Part shown: piece after piece, positions 51,244-63,692 of the stretch
Position numbering within the stretch: position 1 is the stretch's first letter
Layout: each line of letters opens with the position of its first letter
DNA from: Gelatoporia subvermispora B
Lineage: Eukaryota; Basidiomycota; Agaricomycetes; Polyporales; Gelatoporiaceae
Assembly (NCBI GenBank): GCA_000320605.2
Contig: KB445805.1
Coordinates: 1-64,000 of the forward strand
Direction: 5' to 3'
DNA: 64,000 nt
Program-made: the position numbers and the translations under genes
Notes under the pieces: model-generated
What the model was told of the DNA's origin: nothing
What the model saw: the letters and a program-made list of their open reading frames with translations, nothing else
Database searches by the model: none

Positions 51244-53568
51244 AGTACCCTCGCAACCTCAAACGTTCACGTTTGAGAAGACGACTGAAGGTACAGGCAC
51301 TTGTCGCCACGCGAATGACAAAGTGCCAAATGCGGTCATCCGCTTTCCTTTTTGTAAGCACCGTGATCGAGGACGGAGTCAAATCATGTGCACGATCGAC
51401 GGAAGTCTAGCTCAGGCAATTGCGTGACAGACGGGAGTTTGGTCCCGCGACTCCTCCTGGCCTGCTATTGGCTGCGACATGGAGCCGACAACTTGACGAG
51501 CGGGCCTAGGCGGACCACGTCGGGCAACATACTTAGCCTTGAGCCACCGGAGGTGCCAGAGACGTCGATGAAGACCGGCCGAGGGCTGTGCAGTGCCCGT
51601 GTCTAGCAACGACCGTCAGGACAGACCCTGCAGAGATGTTGTCCAGACGATTTATTCCTAACCTCAGGAATAAATGCAGTCAAATACGAAATACCAATGC
51701 AATTGGAGCTCCCGTCTTGTGTTGTTGATGGTATTGAAGCGCATCTTAGGCCTGGAATTTATTTATAACTAGACTGTACATTGTAGCTGTGAGTAAATGG
51801 GTGAACGTCTGAACGAATGGTTAGACAAGAGCATCATTGAGACGTCATCGATCATCGGTTCCTTCGCCAGTGTAGCGTCCCCCTGTCCCGCAGCTCTGCC
51901 AAACATCGCGTCAGCAAAGAGTCCACTTGCTCCAGGGTAAGTGGCCTACAGACGAGCTCTCCGGCGTAGAGCAAGCCTTTGATATGGCGGCCGGATTGCG
52001 CGGAGAGGAGGAAGGGGAGCAGGCCCCGGCCATGTTCAAGTCGATGGCGAGGTCCCAAAATATGAACATGATTCCGCAGGTTAGAGGAACGACGCCTCGT
52101 CGATGGGCAGCGCCCAGTCAGACTTTGGCAATCTCATGACGTTGTCACAGGTTTCACCTCATTGTTGACCTTGAACGTTGAGCGTGAACGTCTGAACGTC
52201 GAATGCCAGCGAGGAGGCGGTGCAGCGGGCCGTTGCCGCGACGGTGGGGACGCGCTCTTGTATGTCACGTGTTGAGAATGTGCTTCTGTCACCCAAGCGG
52301 GTTCTCAGACTGGTTTTTGCTCTTGACCATCACGACCACCTTCCTGGCACCCCCCTACCCTATCCACAGCCCAGTACACAATATTAGTACGGTGGGACCA
52401 CGCCAATGAAGCTCTGCGTCAGTCACTCTACGAAAGCTATTCACTGTACGTGTTACTGTGCGATCCCATGGGTAGCTGACCAAATCATGGATCATCTAGT
52501 ACAATCGTGTCGATTTGTCGTGCGATATTCGGTTTTGGCGTATGCTCAATCTTTTCTATCCTCCGAATATACATCATCTGGGATTCGCGATTTCGCCGCG
52601 CAATCCAGTATCAGTAGGCGTAGCCCGGGGTCATCCACACGCGCTCTGTCTCAAGCTCAGATTGACACCTCTGAGCCCGAGGCAATTCGTGGGATAGCTT
52701 ATCTACTGATACTGGACTGCGCTGCATGTTGTCTTCTACTTCCGCACCTTGATGCTGCTCCACATGCCTTGTACCTTCTGCCGCCTCAGCGCGTTCTCTG
52801 ACTGGTGCTTCTCCCCACCATCACGACCTCTTTCTTGACACCGCTTCGGTGTATGCTCAATCCTCTGCACTTCCCGAATATGGATCATCTGTGATTCGCA
52901 GCCTCGCGCGCAATCATCATGATATGGGTAGTTGACCCAATACTGAATCATCTACTGCAATCGTGATGTTCTGTCGTACGTTATGAGAGATCGGTGCATG
53001 CACAGTGTTTCCTACTTTCCGAATATGCATCATCTGGGATTCGCAGACTTGCCGCGCAATAATGTATCAGTGGGCCGAGGCCGTCCACACGCATATCGTC
53101 TCGGGCTCGGATTAACACGTCCGATCCGGAGACTATGTGTGAGATGAGCAGACGGAATAGCCAATCTGCTGATATGGGACTGCGCTGCACAGTCTCTTTT
53201 GCTCTTACACCTTCATGCGCCTCCGCATGTCCTGTACCTACCGCCGGTGTATCCCTGGCCTGGCTGGCTTGCACGAGGCGTCCTAGGCATGAAGCAACGC
53301 GGAAAGAGCAATCTACACGACATCCAGGATTTTGCACAGCCAGATTCCCTCCGCGGACGAGTTCAGAATCAGACTGGAAGGCTCCTCAGAAACGTTTTTG
53401 TGATGGAGATAGCCGTGGGACCCCCCCCCCCCCATCCCCGCGAGGAAGCTACCCCCTCGTTGCCTGAGTGTCTCCCTTAGGGTTGGCACGGCACGTTGTG
53501 CTCTACAGATCGAGCATACTCTAGCGGTCGTGACGCTCCATCTCGCTAGGGCACCAGTAGACTTAATA
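51244..53568. other. intergenic with diverged direct repeats
   Basis: GH16 upstream region, then no gene. 52476-53245 holds the diverged direct repeats annotated separately. A run of 13 C lies near 53410-53425. Confidence 0.5.
52476..53245. repeat. diverged direct repeat, about 450-bp period
   Basis: 52476-52815 and 52925-53245 align through shared blocks such as CATCATCTGGGATTCGC, CCGCGCAAT, CCACACGC and GCTGATATGGGACTGCGCTGC (quoted in part). A partial third copy lies at about 52845-52920. No coding frame survives across copies. The origin is unknown; it could be a decayed duplicated gene or element. Confidence 0.65.
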
Positions 53569-53790
53569 AATCTGTCACGCTAGGAGAGCTGATTGATAAC
53601 CTGACCAATCTCATCGCTCAAGGTGATCCCAATAATAGAAGCGGCCTATATCGGCCACGACGGACGGCGACCTCTTCCCAAATTCTCATGATCATGCATA
53701 ACGCGAGATCTCTGTCCATAGTCAATGATACATTCAGAGAGGAGGGTATGACTCGGCTAATCTCGTTGTTTCTTGAGAATGCCTGATGAG
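53569..53790 (+). pseudogene. carboxylesterase C-terminal fragment
   Basis: After an AG acceptor-like site the frame reads GELIDNLTNLIAQGDPNN and later NDTFREEGMTRLISLFLENA, then a stop. This matches the terminal part of type-B carboxylesterases and parallels the text GDPNN to DDTFREEE at 18920-19070. Nothing of the catalytic body is seen nearby, so it is an isolated relic. Confidence 0.68.
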
Positions 53791-55974
53791 CTCGACATGC
53801 GGGATTGGGCTCTTGCACGCGCATGGCGATGTACTTATCCTCGCGCTGCAGCCTGGGATGTGCTTCTCAAGCGTGGATTCAATGACGTGCAACGCTCTAG
53901 GCCAGGAGTTGAGCGCTCGAGCGTTCGCGGACGCTGGACGTGCAATTCGCGACTTTCAAATCCGACACTTCTTTGTTCATGAAATATGGGTCAGCTGCCG
54001 TGGACGACTTCATTAAAAGTAGATGTGCATCATTAATAGAGTGCGATATCGTCATGGTCATTGGTTGAAGGTTTGAGGGTCCCGACGTCCACCAGATCAG
54101 CCTATCTATGTCCTTTCCCCTGCAATGTCCAACGAGTAAGTGCACGGTCGGACCTGCTTAAGCTCAGAGATAGACAAACAAGACGTTCCGTCTCTGCGTG
54201 CTTTAATGGACAACTGGTGGAGTTGGGGAGGATCGAACTCGACAAAACGCCTACACAGCGACAATTTGTCCCCACCTAGAGTGTATAAGACCGTTTTGAT
54301 AGCATACGAGACACAAAATGCAAACGTACCTCGGCTTTTTCGACGTGTCGGCGAAACCCAGTGCCACGAGAACCTGCTTTTGCATGGCCTTTTCCCATAC
54401 TCACCCGAGCGCAGCCGAAGTGCGACGTCGCTGTATTCGTCCACACCGCTCACGTGTCCTATGAGGATAGCCCCCACAAGACGAAGACATAATTATAGCA
54501 GCATCATGCGCGGCAGGCGAGAGCTCGCGAAGCCACAACTTCGTCTTGATAGTGGTGGTTTCGTCCGCACCCAGCGCAGTCACCGCGGAGTTCACGCATC
54601 CTATCTTGTCCTATCCTGATTGCGCAAGATATTTCGTAATCCAACACAGATGTCAAAAAAACTTGAATAATATTTGTGTAATGCACGCGGTATACATTAT
54701 GCACTCAGCCAGACATGTGTTGCATGAAGAATTTGTCGCAATGCATGGCAGCGTTAGGTATTATGATGCTCCGCCCGAACAAGGATGTGCAGCGTCCATG
54801 AACAATATTATAGCATAGCTGCCTGACGTGTTTCTGCTCGATCCCGTATGTTGAATCTTGTCCCCGCACGGCGAGTAGTCGTGCAGCTAAGTCACAGTGG
54901 ATTGTAGACCATACGATAAACCGTCAGTTCCGTGACTATGAGACTACATGACTCTACATGGCTGCTGAGTCACTGGCTCTATATGGGTGCTGTTCGGTCA
55001 GCGCTTAAAGCACACGAGTTTTCAACGCTACGTCATCGACAATCGAGCACCGTAATTAGCAAGTCTGTCGGGCGATCCAGCACCAGGCCTTGGTTGCCAC
55101 TCATACTTCCTCCGCCTCATCCTCAACATTCAGGTGAGTAGGCTTTGATGTGTGCACGCGCTATATGATAACAGGTCTACAGGATCTCCAGGCGAGACGC
55201 CATCGTGCCCCTGTCTTTCAACCCAAACACGCTTCATCGCGGCCTCATAATGGTTGAGGGACCCGCAAGACGTTGGTGTGCGCTCGACGTCAGCGTACTT
55301 CCCAGACTAAATTCCTGGTGAGACTATTGCCCTTGATCTTTGCTGATGCGTGCATGACGTTTGAGTTTTAGCGGAATCGTGCCGCCGGCCCTGCGGCACA
55401 AAAATTCTTCTGCACCTGTCGCCTTAGGATTTCGTGATATTCCGCATGGCGCCATGCGCGCGAGAAGGCCGCGTGGAACGTATGCATGAAGTAGGCCATG
55501 TCCACCTTCGCCACGGACAAGCACACGGCGACCGATGCGCACAAATACCCTAGCCGCATAGGAAGCCCAGAAGAGAGCGTAGAAGGATGCCACAGTGGTC
55601 CGAGCGCGGACTAGAATTAAGTACCACAAGATACCTTCGTATCTGAGGTGAGGCACTTTTTATGTCATTGCTGATGGCATTCTTACGCTCCCGTAAGATC
55701 TCGATAATTAGTACTGTTAACATTGCGAAGAAGCATGCATAAATGGCTCTCCCGTAAGATCTCGTCATGGATTCCATGAGCCCAGATGTGCTACCTACAA
55801 GGGCAGAATACGTCGTGCATCAGGAAAGTGTTATATGTACTTTCGCACTGCTTTTTCTGCTTTCGGTCGAGCGCCTCAGGCTCCGCTATCCGGATTCACT
55901 CAACCCCAGTATTTCGAGTCGTCTGCCTCGTCCTTCTTACCACCTCCTGTCGCCTGTCGGCTTACGGCTATACC
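53791..55974. other. intergenic, no gene recognised
   Basis: Contains a direct repeat CTCCCGTAAGATCTCG near 55689 and 55749. A minus-strand exon pair around 55368-55777 with hydrophobic text could not be identified. The last part is upstream of the velvet gene. Confidence 0.45.
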
Positions 55975-57598
55975 ATGTCTCTCGAGTCGGTGTGTTCATT
56001 TCAACGACTGGATAGTATGCGAAATCGCACGGGTACTCACTGGCAACTCTGGCGTCGTGTAGCGGATACGGCCTGGACCTGGCACTTCAGATATTGATCC
56101 TGTTGTGGCGTACATTTCAGGTCCCTTCGCAGGAAGGACTATTCGAGCACAACTCACCGAGGTACAGAAGGCTGATTTAGGCCGGAAGTGAGTGACAATG
56201 TCTCTCGGTTCTGCTGTATAGTGTTGTCGCAAACACTTGACCCAGGTACGTCCTGAAGGACCGGAGGCCACTCGATCCGCCACCTATAGTTCAACTAAGC
56301 CTTTTCGAGATACACGGCCATAATTCCCAGAACTCTTTTGAAGAGGAGATACTATCAAGCGAGTGCGCCTTCTTGTCTTCTCTTATCCAGTACGGCTCTC
56401 GTGCTGAGGCTACGATCCAGCGACACTATGAGTTATGGATTCCTATGTCATCTCGACCTATTTTCCGTGCCGAGTCCCACAGAACGCCCACACGTGTTGC
56501 ACCAACGACCACCTACAGTGCTCTCGCCCACACAAACACATCACACAGAGCCCACGGCGTCAGTCGTACGTTCCTTCACCACGGCACAGATTTCCGAGCC
56601 AACGCCCCGGATCCCGGCACCAGGGGGATCTTCATGTATGCTTCCTCCACCACTACCTCCATCATTCTTTCTTTTGGGGAGCTCTATGCCTATGGAAGCG
56701 CTGCCCGGCGTACCTACTGCTGATCGCTCCAGCTTTTCCACCAGCCCTGTGTCTCGCGGTAGAGCATCAATCTCACATTCTCACTACTCTGTGCCACTTG
56801 CCTCGACCTCAGCAACGCCTCTTCTACCCATTGCTCCCTGGCCCTTATTAGTACCAGTGCCTCATGTTGTGGCGAACCAAAATGTTCACGGAGCCTTGAA
56901 TACAGCCCCAACACATGCCATCGCATATTATGGCGAAGAAGTCATCACGCCAGCTTCAATGTGCACCGAAATGCTTGCCGGCACAACAGTCAAGGACTCT
57001 TCGACCATTCCTCTATATGGGAAGAATTCCACTATCTTCGTCTTCTCAGTGAGCGGGCCTCTGTGTAGCCTGTGTCCCAGCCCCACAATGACGTCACCAG
57101 GATGTCGCAGTCAGACGGGAAGGCACATTCTTCATGCGGTACCGCGTCTTCTACATGTTCTCGCAGGCAGTTGGCTCGAGACAGAACCCGGTGATCGCGG
57201 AGTGCTTCGGCCAGCCGTTCAAAATTTACTCTACGAAAGACTTTCCGGGCTTGCTTGCATCCACCGATTTGACTAAGGCTAGTTCGCGGATTTGGTCGGC
57301 TTTGCCCTATACATATTGACACCTCGCGCGACAGCTGGTCTCTATGAACGGAATAGGGACCAATGTTCGGTCCCATGAACGCAAGAGACGCAGGACCACC
57401 AAATACGCGAGCACCATTGCCTCGTCCAGCCCACAAATTGAAGCGGCGACTGGAGACGAGCTTCAAGTCAGCAGGAGGCGTATTGACCCGGGTGGCCCGT
57501 CTGATGAAAATGAAGACCAAGATCGCGATGATGTCGACGAAAGTCACGACGAAGAAAGCCTGGTTTCTCCGTCGTTGGGAGCCAGCTATGACTACTGA
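55975..57598 (+). CDS. velvet-domain regulatory protein
   Basis: Fungal velvet family: NF-kB-like DNA-binding or scaffold proteins linking development and secondary metabolism in the nucleus. Six exons (55975-55989, 56063-56187, 56246-56362, 56421-57048, 57101-57277, 57335-57598) give 441 aa. Velvet text is FAGRTIRAQLTEVQKADLGRK, KDRRPLDPPPIVQLSLFEI, GFLCHLDLFSVP, then CTEMLAGTTV, IPLYGKNSTIFVFSDVAV and MRYRVFYMFSQ, CFGQPFKIYSTKDFPGLLAS, and NVRSHERKRRR. A Pro/Ser/Thr-rich insert of about 145 residues (roughly 105-250) splits the domain. The last intron (57278-57334) has a GC donor, without which the protein stops before the conserved basic end. The tail is acidic (DENEDQDRDDVDE). The five-codon first exon is the least certain part. 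Confidence 0.88.
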
Positions 57599-59113
57599 TC
57601 CGTTGACCTAACCCCAGAGACTTCGGTACTTTCCATCCAGCTTCTCCGCAGTCTTGTGTGAGGGCTCCGATGTTCAATACGCTGCGATCGCCCAACTACT
57701 CATGCAACATTGACACTCAATAAGTTTTCTCTTTTGTTGTGGTACCACTTCTTGCACCTGCTTAGCCCAAAGAGTTCTCCGTGACTCTCCGTCGAGCTAT
57801 GTCCTGTAATGATAGTTATTCAGTGTTTGTTCCCAACTCTTACTCCCTGCTCCATCACCTGTATCCCATATTACGTATTGTATAAACAATGTATGGACAG
57901 GTATATACATCCTTGTCAGCTATTGCGAGACACGATAGCCTTAGGTCCGAGCTTCACAATTGTAAATTGATTCGGCCTTGCCCCTACCTACACCTCAACG
58001 CATCACGACTCTCCAATTTGTGCATTGTTTTGAGATCACCACTAGTGATGGGGGCGTATCTGAATAGGGGAGGGGGGGGAGGGGGGTGCGGCTGTTCAGG
58101 ATCAATATCGAGGCTCAAGCACTCAGCATCGATGACGTATGACAGTCATACGTCATCGGTCAAATCTCCTACTATTGGGACCAGCACTGCGATGCGGCTG
58201 TGTCCCCGGACCTGCTCAGACCCGAACACTTGCTGTACGCCCCTGGACTGCGCGCAGCTCAGAGCCAAGGCCCATTTACTGACGCCCCACTTCGACAAGC
58301 GCGCACGAAAAGCTCGGCGCTTCATTGTCCCAGGACAGTTGACCCGGCGCAGCTTCTGCTGTCGAACCTTCTCCGTCAGCGACACTTATGTAGCAGCCCT
58401 CAGGAATTCGCAGACTCTTCTGATGATGCAGGAACGTCTCCGCAGCATGCCTTAAGATCCCTTGATCGAGATTCATGCAACTGGCAGACGAGCTGGGCCT
58501 GGAATACACTGTTCGGAGGGCAAGGGGGACATGGTCGCATTCCTTCTGTGCATGGGAGGAGTGGGCGATAAGTGAGAGCCGGATGTTGTGGCAAGTCCAT
58601 TCATCGTTCATTCGTATCAGCTTGCTAAATCCGAGGATCCGTTACTATACGCTAGCCTCGACGCAGACGTAAGGGTCTAGAGGTGCCAATCATGGACCGG
58701 GCGGACGAGGGTCGATCAAACCGTCGTCCAGACCATGCCATGCCGTTCTTTTGAGCGTCATCGATGGTTTCGAATCGGCAAGTTGAGACGCATGGATGAG
58801 CAGCGCGACAAATCCTGCCAGTAAGATGACCATGATGCAGTAGCCGGAAGACCCGCGTGTGTCGATTGAGGCTTGACAGGGGCAGTGTCTTCCTGCGATT
58901 GATTTGTCGATTTGTTGTCAGCTTGTGCGTATTTCTAGGGCGCTGGCCAATCACCACTATCGCGATCCCGGGGATAGAGGCGATCCTCAGAGTAGCCGCA
59001 CCGTTGATCACGTCACTAACAGACACGTGAGTCGACGTATATTGTACTTCAAACCACTGTTATACATCTGGCGCAGCCAACGATAGCTTACCGTGGCTCC
59101 CAGCGCGGGAACA
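57599..59113. other. convergent intergenic region with palindrome and G-run
   Basis: Between the 3' ends of the velvet gene and the Cys/His-rich gene. It contains a G-rich run at about 58068-58087 and the palindrome at 58131-58157. No gene was recognised. Confidence 0.5.
58131..58157. repeat. perfect 27-bp palindrome with CRE-like half sites
   Basis: GATGACGTATGAC at 58131-58143, a central A, and the exact reverse complement at 58145-58157. Each arm contains TGACGTA, close to the bZIP/CREB site TGACGTCA. Confidence 0.85.
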
Positions 59114-59584
59114 TCAAGCCTCAACCTCAACCTCGTTCTCTGAATCCTCGAGACTGAATTCGAGGCTCTCGTTCGAGGACACCTCGTCGTCATCGTCGGA
59201 GGGGATCCCGTTCTGTTCTGTGTGTATCGCATGCACCCCGATGCCAGGGCTAGCGGGCCCATCGAGGCAGAGGTTGCACGGGTGCTGGAACAGATAACCC
59301 GGCAGGACGATGTTGAGGTCCGGATTCAGCCTGATATATGATTAGCTGTAATTGCAATGGGTTCAGGATCTACCCACTCTGTCGCACAGCGTGCGTGGTC
59401 GTGCTCGCCCGTGTCGTGTCTTGCGCTGAGGGCGCACCATGTGCGGTTGCAATCGACCTGTGGGTGTGTGAGCTGGCGGCCTGGGGTTACTAGATCGGCG
59501 AGAGCATGGACGAACCCGCTCCCTATGCTGGGGGTACTGGTGGCCACAGCTGTACTCGGTGAATGTGACAACATGTCGGCACAT
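59114..59584 (-). CDS. small Cys/His-rich conserved protein
   Basis: Three exons, complement of 59516-59584, 59378-59457 and 59114-59330, give 121 aa. The start is ATG at 59584, since a GTG two codons upstream is unlikely. The N-terminal part MCRHVVTFTEYSCGHQYPQ, then VDCNRTWCALSARHDTGEH and CATE, spaces Cys and His as in a family of short agaricomycete proteins that begin MC-x-H and contain Y-x-CGH. These residues could bind zinc. After CNLCLDGPA the tail is strongly acidic (DDDDE, EDSENEVEVEA). Function is unknown. Introns are short with GT-AG borders, and all phases agree. Confidence 0.78.
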
Positions 59585-62500
59585 ATTCACGTTGGTATTG
59601 GGTAGATGAGTGTACTAAAGATGATAGTGACGGGATGACTAGGCAAGGGCCACTTAAATAGACCGCTAGCCGGCAATCCGCGAGGAGTGCAGAAGTATCG
59701 CTGGATGTACACGTTCGCCATTTGCGCTAAGTTACACGAATGGAACAATGGCGAGAGTGAATCCAGAAGATGGGCGGATATAACGAAGCTGTCATATCTG
59801 TGGGGCAGCCCAGTCTCGCCGAGAACCCGACGGGCAAGTGAGGGTCACTTACCACAACCGGAGAACGAAACCGCTGCTCTTGTTCGATGTCCGTGTTAGA
59901 CGAGCCTCATTCGCTTCACCTGCCCGCGTCCTTTATGACGACGTAGGTCACACGGGTATGGCAAAGTTGCTGAGCAATTGATCTAAGCTAGTGAGAGGGG
60001 CAAACATTCGCCGTCGGTCGCGAGCGGGCTGAATATGTTGCCGTCGCGTCAAGCGAGAAGCTTTGAGTTTGAGCAAGTGGTAGACAGTTTGCGGCTGCTG
60101 GCGTCGAATGGTATTCGATCACGCATGCATACCAGTCTTCATGTGCGAATGCGTTCCAATCTCGCGAGTCGCAGGCGTTTACAGGCACTTAGGAGGCCTA
60201 AGCCAGTTCTGACATCTCTGTGTTTGGAATAGATGGCAGAATAGGCACCTATGCATCAATGTCAGCGGAAAATATACATCAACCTCCCTGAGATTTAGCG
60301 CCGTCTGCGTAGCGCGAGCGGATTGCGGCTCGCGGCTCGCAGCTCGCAGCCTTGTCTTTCTTCACCCAACCTTGCATGACAGATGGCCTGTATCTCTTCT
60401 CGTCTTGCTGTCTGTGAATTTAGTCAGAAATAACTCAACTTCTAGTCATCATGATGCCGGGTGAACTTCCTGTAGCGTGTTCTGACAACCGCTCCTTGGA
60501 CGACTTCCTGCCTATGTCAATGCACAGTACGCCACAGACACCGAGGGCTTCACTTGATAGGACCCCCAGTGGTTGGCCTGTGGACAGAACAGGAGCAGCC
60601 AGTACCTTTTATATCGGCGTAGCCATGTCGCCCCGGACGCGTGGCCATGTTGATCCGGGGTGCAGTGATGTCGTCCCGAGGACGGGATAGCCATACACCG
60701 ATGGACTCACAGGGTCAGTCTGTTGCTACATTGTCGATCGGAGGTTCCCCCTCGGGTCCGTGAGTAACATTCAAGAATAAGTCAAGTTGTTCATTGCTCG
60801 TTGATATCGGCCAAGGCAGGGACACGACATCAACGGAGTCATCGTCAACATGGATCATCAGCGTGAACTACAAGCTCGCGTGTGTCTCCGACGGAGGACA
60901 TTCCTACCGGATGTGCGTGATCTGGCGCAGCAACGAATTACCGTTGAGTCATCCAAGCCTTCTGGCGTAGGACGGGTCGATCTTCATGCGACCACGATCT
61001 CATCACGCATGTGTGTCCACGCAGGTGGACATCTGCAACAACGGTTCAGTAACCTCTTGGCACGATATATCGTCCCCGGGTGTTACTTTGCGCCGTTGCG
61101 GCACATGGCGACTCGCGCGAGCACTGGTGTGTGTCGGATGTGACGATGAGGCGTCGCCTCGAGCTACAAATTCCGCAGACGAGTTGCTTGCTATAATCGA
61201 GCGGCTTGTGAATGGATTGATGAGCTGCGAATCTGCCAGGATGTGGAGAGACCTTGACCTTCATACCCAGCATGGACAGTGGTGGAATGTCCTGACACGG
61301 TGTCACCGAGGAACGCGACACGCATGTATGTCGCCGTTCCCAGTGCCATCGTGTCTCATCGCCGCCGCTTGTCTTGGTAGCATATGACCCATACCTTGAC
61401 CTACATGCGGTACATGTACTTCTGGCGGTGTGCTATAGACTATCGTACAGCAATGCACGGGTGAATAGTTGGCCGAGTGCCGACGACCTTTTTTGCCAGG
61501 ACTTGTGGACAACAGATCTTCATGAGGACTCAACTAGGGTTCGTGTGGTGTATCTCTGCTGATCCGTTGTGTCCGCGTGTCTGGTGTTGTTCGTTGTATG
61601 GCCCCGTCCCCCAATCGCACCAGGAAGTCGGCTCGGCAACACTCGTCGTTGAGGGCGTCAAGGGCATGGGCCTCTGCAGTGTCAGGCAGCGTAGTCGAGA
61701 CGAGGCGACGGGCATATACTCCTCTGAGCCGCGTCTATAAAAGCTGACTACCACGTATATGGACTCCGCGGTCACGCCGGACTCTCTGTAGTCCGTTGTG
61801 ACCGATGCCCCCCAGGAACAAAGACACACCCACAACGCATCTCAACCCAGCCACCTCTGTGTCGCATCCGGACATGTCTCACGTTCGACATGAAGGCGAG
61901 GCGCGCGGTCCTTCGTCGTACAAGGGATCCTGTTTGACCTGGCCTATCCGTCTCGAAAGAGGCGCAGTCATTTTAGTCGTCTCGGCACCGGTCTCCTCCT
62001 TCCATCCACATCGTTCTAGTTGTGTGCGACAATAGTAAAGCGCAACGGTTATCCTTTCTCGGCGGTGCTGTAGCCTGTTCTCCAGGAGTGCACCTGGAGT
62101 GTTCAACCCGCGGTAGCATAGTCGACATGGGTCAGGGTGCACCAGGTGCATTCTGGTGGATTGCTTATCGCCGTGTCATACTAGCTACTCAAGGGACTTT
62201 GACCCCTTCGTTGGACTATACCGCCTTCCCATACTCGCCTTCCCATACTCGCCTGGAACATCGAGAGCAGCCCCAGAGACACAGAACTTGACCGTTCGCG
62301 GATGACGTAAATTGGGCTGTTCTGACCGTGGCGCTGCGTGGAACAGCACGGCGAGGTGGTGCGGGGTACTGAACGATTACTAGGATCCTGGAGCGCTGCT
62401 ATGGCATTGTGGACCCTGGAGCAAGACAACCGGTATCCGCAAGACGATGCCAAGGCGAGGTGCAGCGAGGATACACGTTCATCTAATGAATCGCCCGAGC

Positions 62501-63459
62501 ATCCTTCGGCTTTCTCGGCAGAAGAGACATGAGTGAGCCTCTCCTTCTGACGTTGTACCCGCTCTGCACTCTTGAATATAATTTTGCTGCTCACGGGGAA
62601 CTCGCCTTGACCGACGGTCATTCACCGGCACAAATCATACGCTTTGACTGGGCGGCGAACTGCGCAGTACGGGATGCCGCTCGCGTGCGTTTGAGCCAAC
62701 TATACCTACGACAGAGTTCGAGCAAGTCTGCAGACTCGGCGCGTCGATCTAAAGGGTGCTAGGAGTGATAATATTTCGGGAGACTAGATATTGCAGACTA
62801 CGCCATCGATAGAGAGCACATGAAGACATTGCATACTGGTAGAATTTGTCTCCTAACGCAGAACGTTGGCTCCATGTACATCATGATGCTTCATGAGCTC
62901 TCGAAGTCGTGTCCCTTCTCGAACGGAAGCACTGGACTTTTGCGGGTAGCAATACCTTTGTATCACACTGCACGCGTGCAGCTGGAAAACACAACAATGA
63001 TGAACGCAGTCTTAATGCGCACTCGTCAGAGGGCACCATAAGGCTTCTACAAATAATACAGCTCATTCAGAGCAGAAGAATCCCATGCAGAGCACAAATG
63101 AGGAAGCCAAAAGGACCGACAATCGGAAACCTCGCACGCATTGATAAATATCTTTGCTGTCTCTTAGAATGGCAGAAGTACAAGACACGAACATCATCTA
63201 TCAGAGGGGCGGGTATCAAGACTTCAAGTACAGAATCCTCGAAGTACGAATTTAAAATATCGACTCCGGTCCATTATGGTCCACACATGCGCCAAGTACA
63301 TCAATCATCAAATCAAAACAGAACGAGACGACAGGCAGTCCCAAGTTCCAATCCAAATCCAGAACACTATAAATCATAATTAAGAAGATGCACAACCCAT
63401 TCCATTTGCCAAGTCACACACGCCGTCAACTGACAGCGGGCATAAGACAATGCAAAAGA
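59585..63459. other. 3.9-kb gene-free stretch
   Basis: Promoter of the Cys/His-rich gene, then no recognisable gene. Small tandem motifs occur: GCGGCTC/GCAGCTC repeats near 60325-60350 and a duplicated CGCCTTCCCATACT near 62221-62245. Confidence 0.45.
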
Positions 63460-63469
63460 AACAAGGAGT

Positions 63470-63664
63470 AGATCCCCCGACGACACAAGCCAGTACTGTA
63501 ACGGCAAGGTCATCGCGCCCCCGGGTTGCAAGCAGAGCCCGAAGGACAAGGGCGGCAAAAATAAGATAACCAATAATGGAGGCGGTGCCTCCATAATAGT
63601 GGTTAAACTATTAAGAACAGATACTACACTTGATCTAAGCCAAAAGGCCAGAGTGGTAAGGAAT
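63470..63664 (-). ncRNA. U2 spliceosomal snRNA
   Basis: On the minus strand the sequence has the U2 core GGCCTTTTGGCTTAGATC followed by AAGTGTAGTATCTGTTCTTA, which includes the branch-point-pairing GTAGTA. Next come a stem-forming AATAGTTTAACCACTATT, a GGAGGC/GCCTCC hairpin and the Sm-type site ATTTTTG, then further stems. The 5' end is placed near 63664 and the 3' end is approximate, at about 195 nt. It base-pairs with intron branch points in the spliceosome. A TATA-like box lies 22-28 nt upstream. Confidence 0.93.
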
Positions 63665-63685
63665 CACCAAGGCCGGGGGCAGCCT

Positions 63686-63692
63686 TATATAT
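63686..63692 (-). promoter_or_regulatory. TATA box of U2 snRNA gene
   Basis: ATATATAAG-type motif on the minus strand at the distance expected for a start near 63664. Confidence 0.6.
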
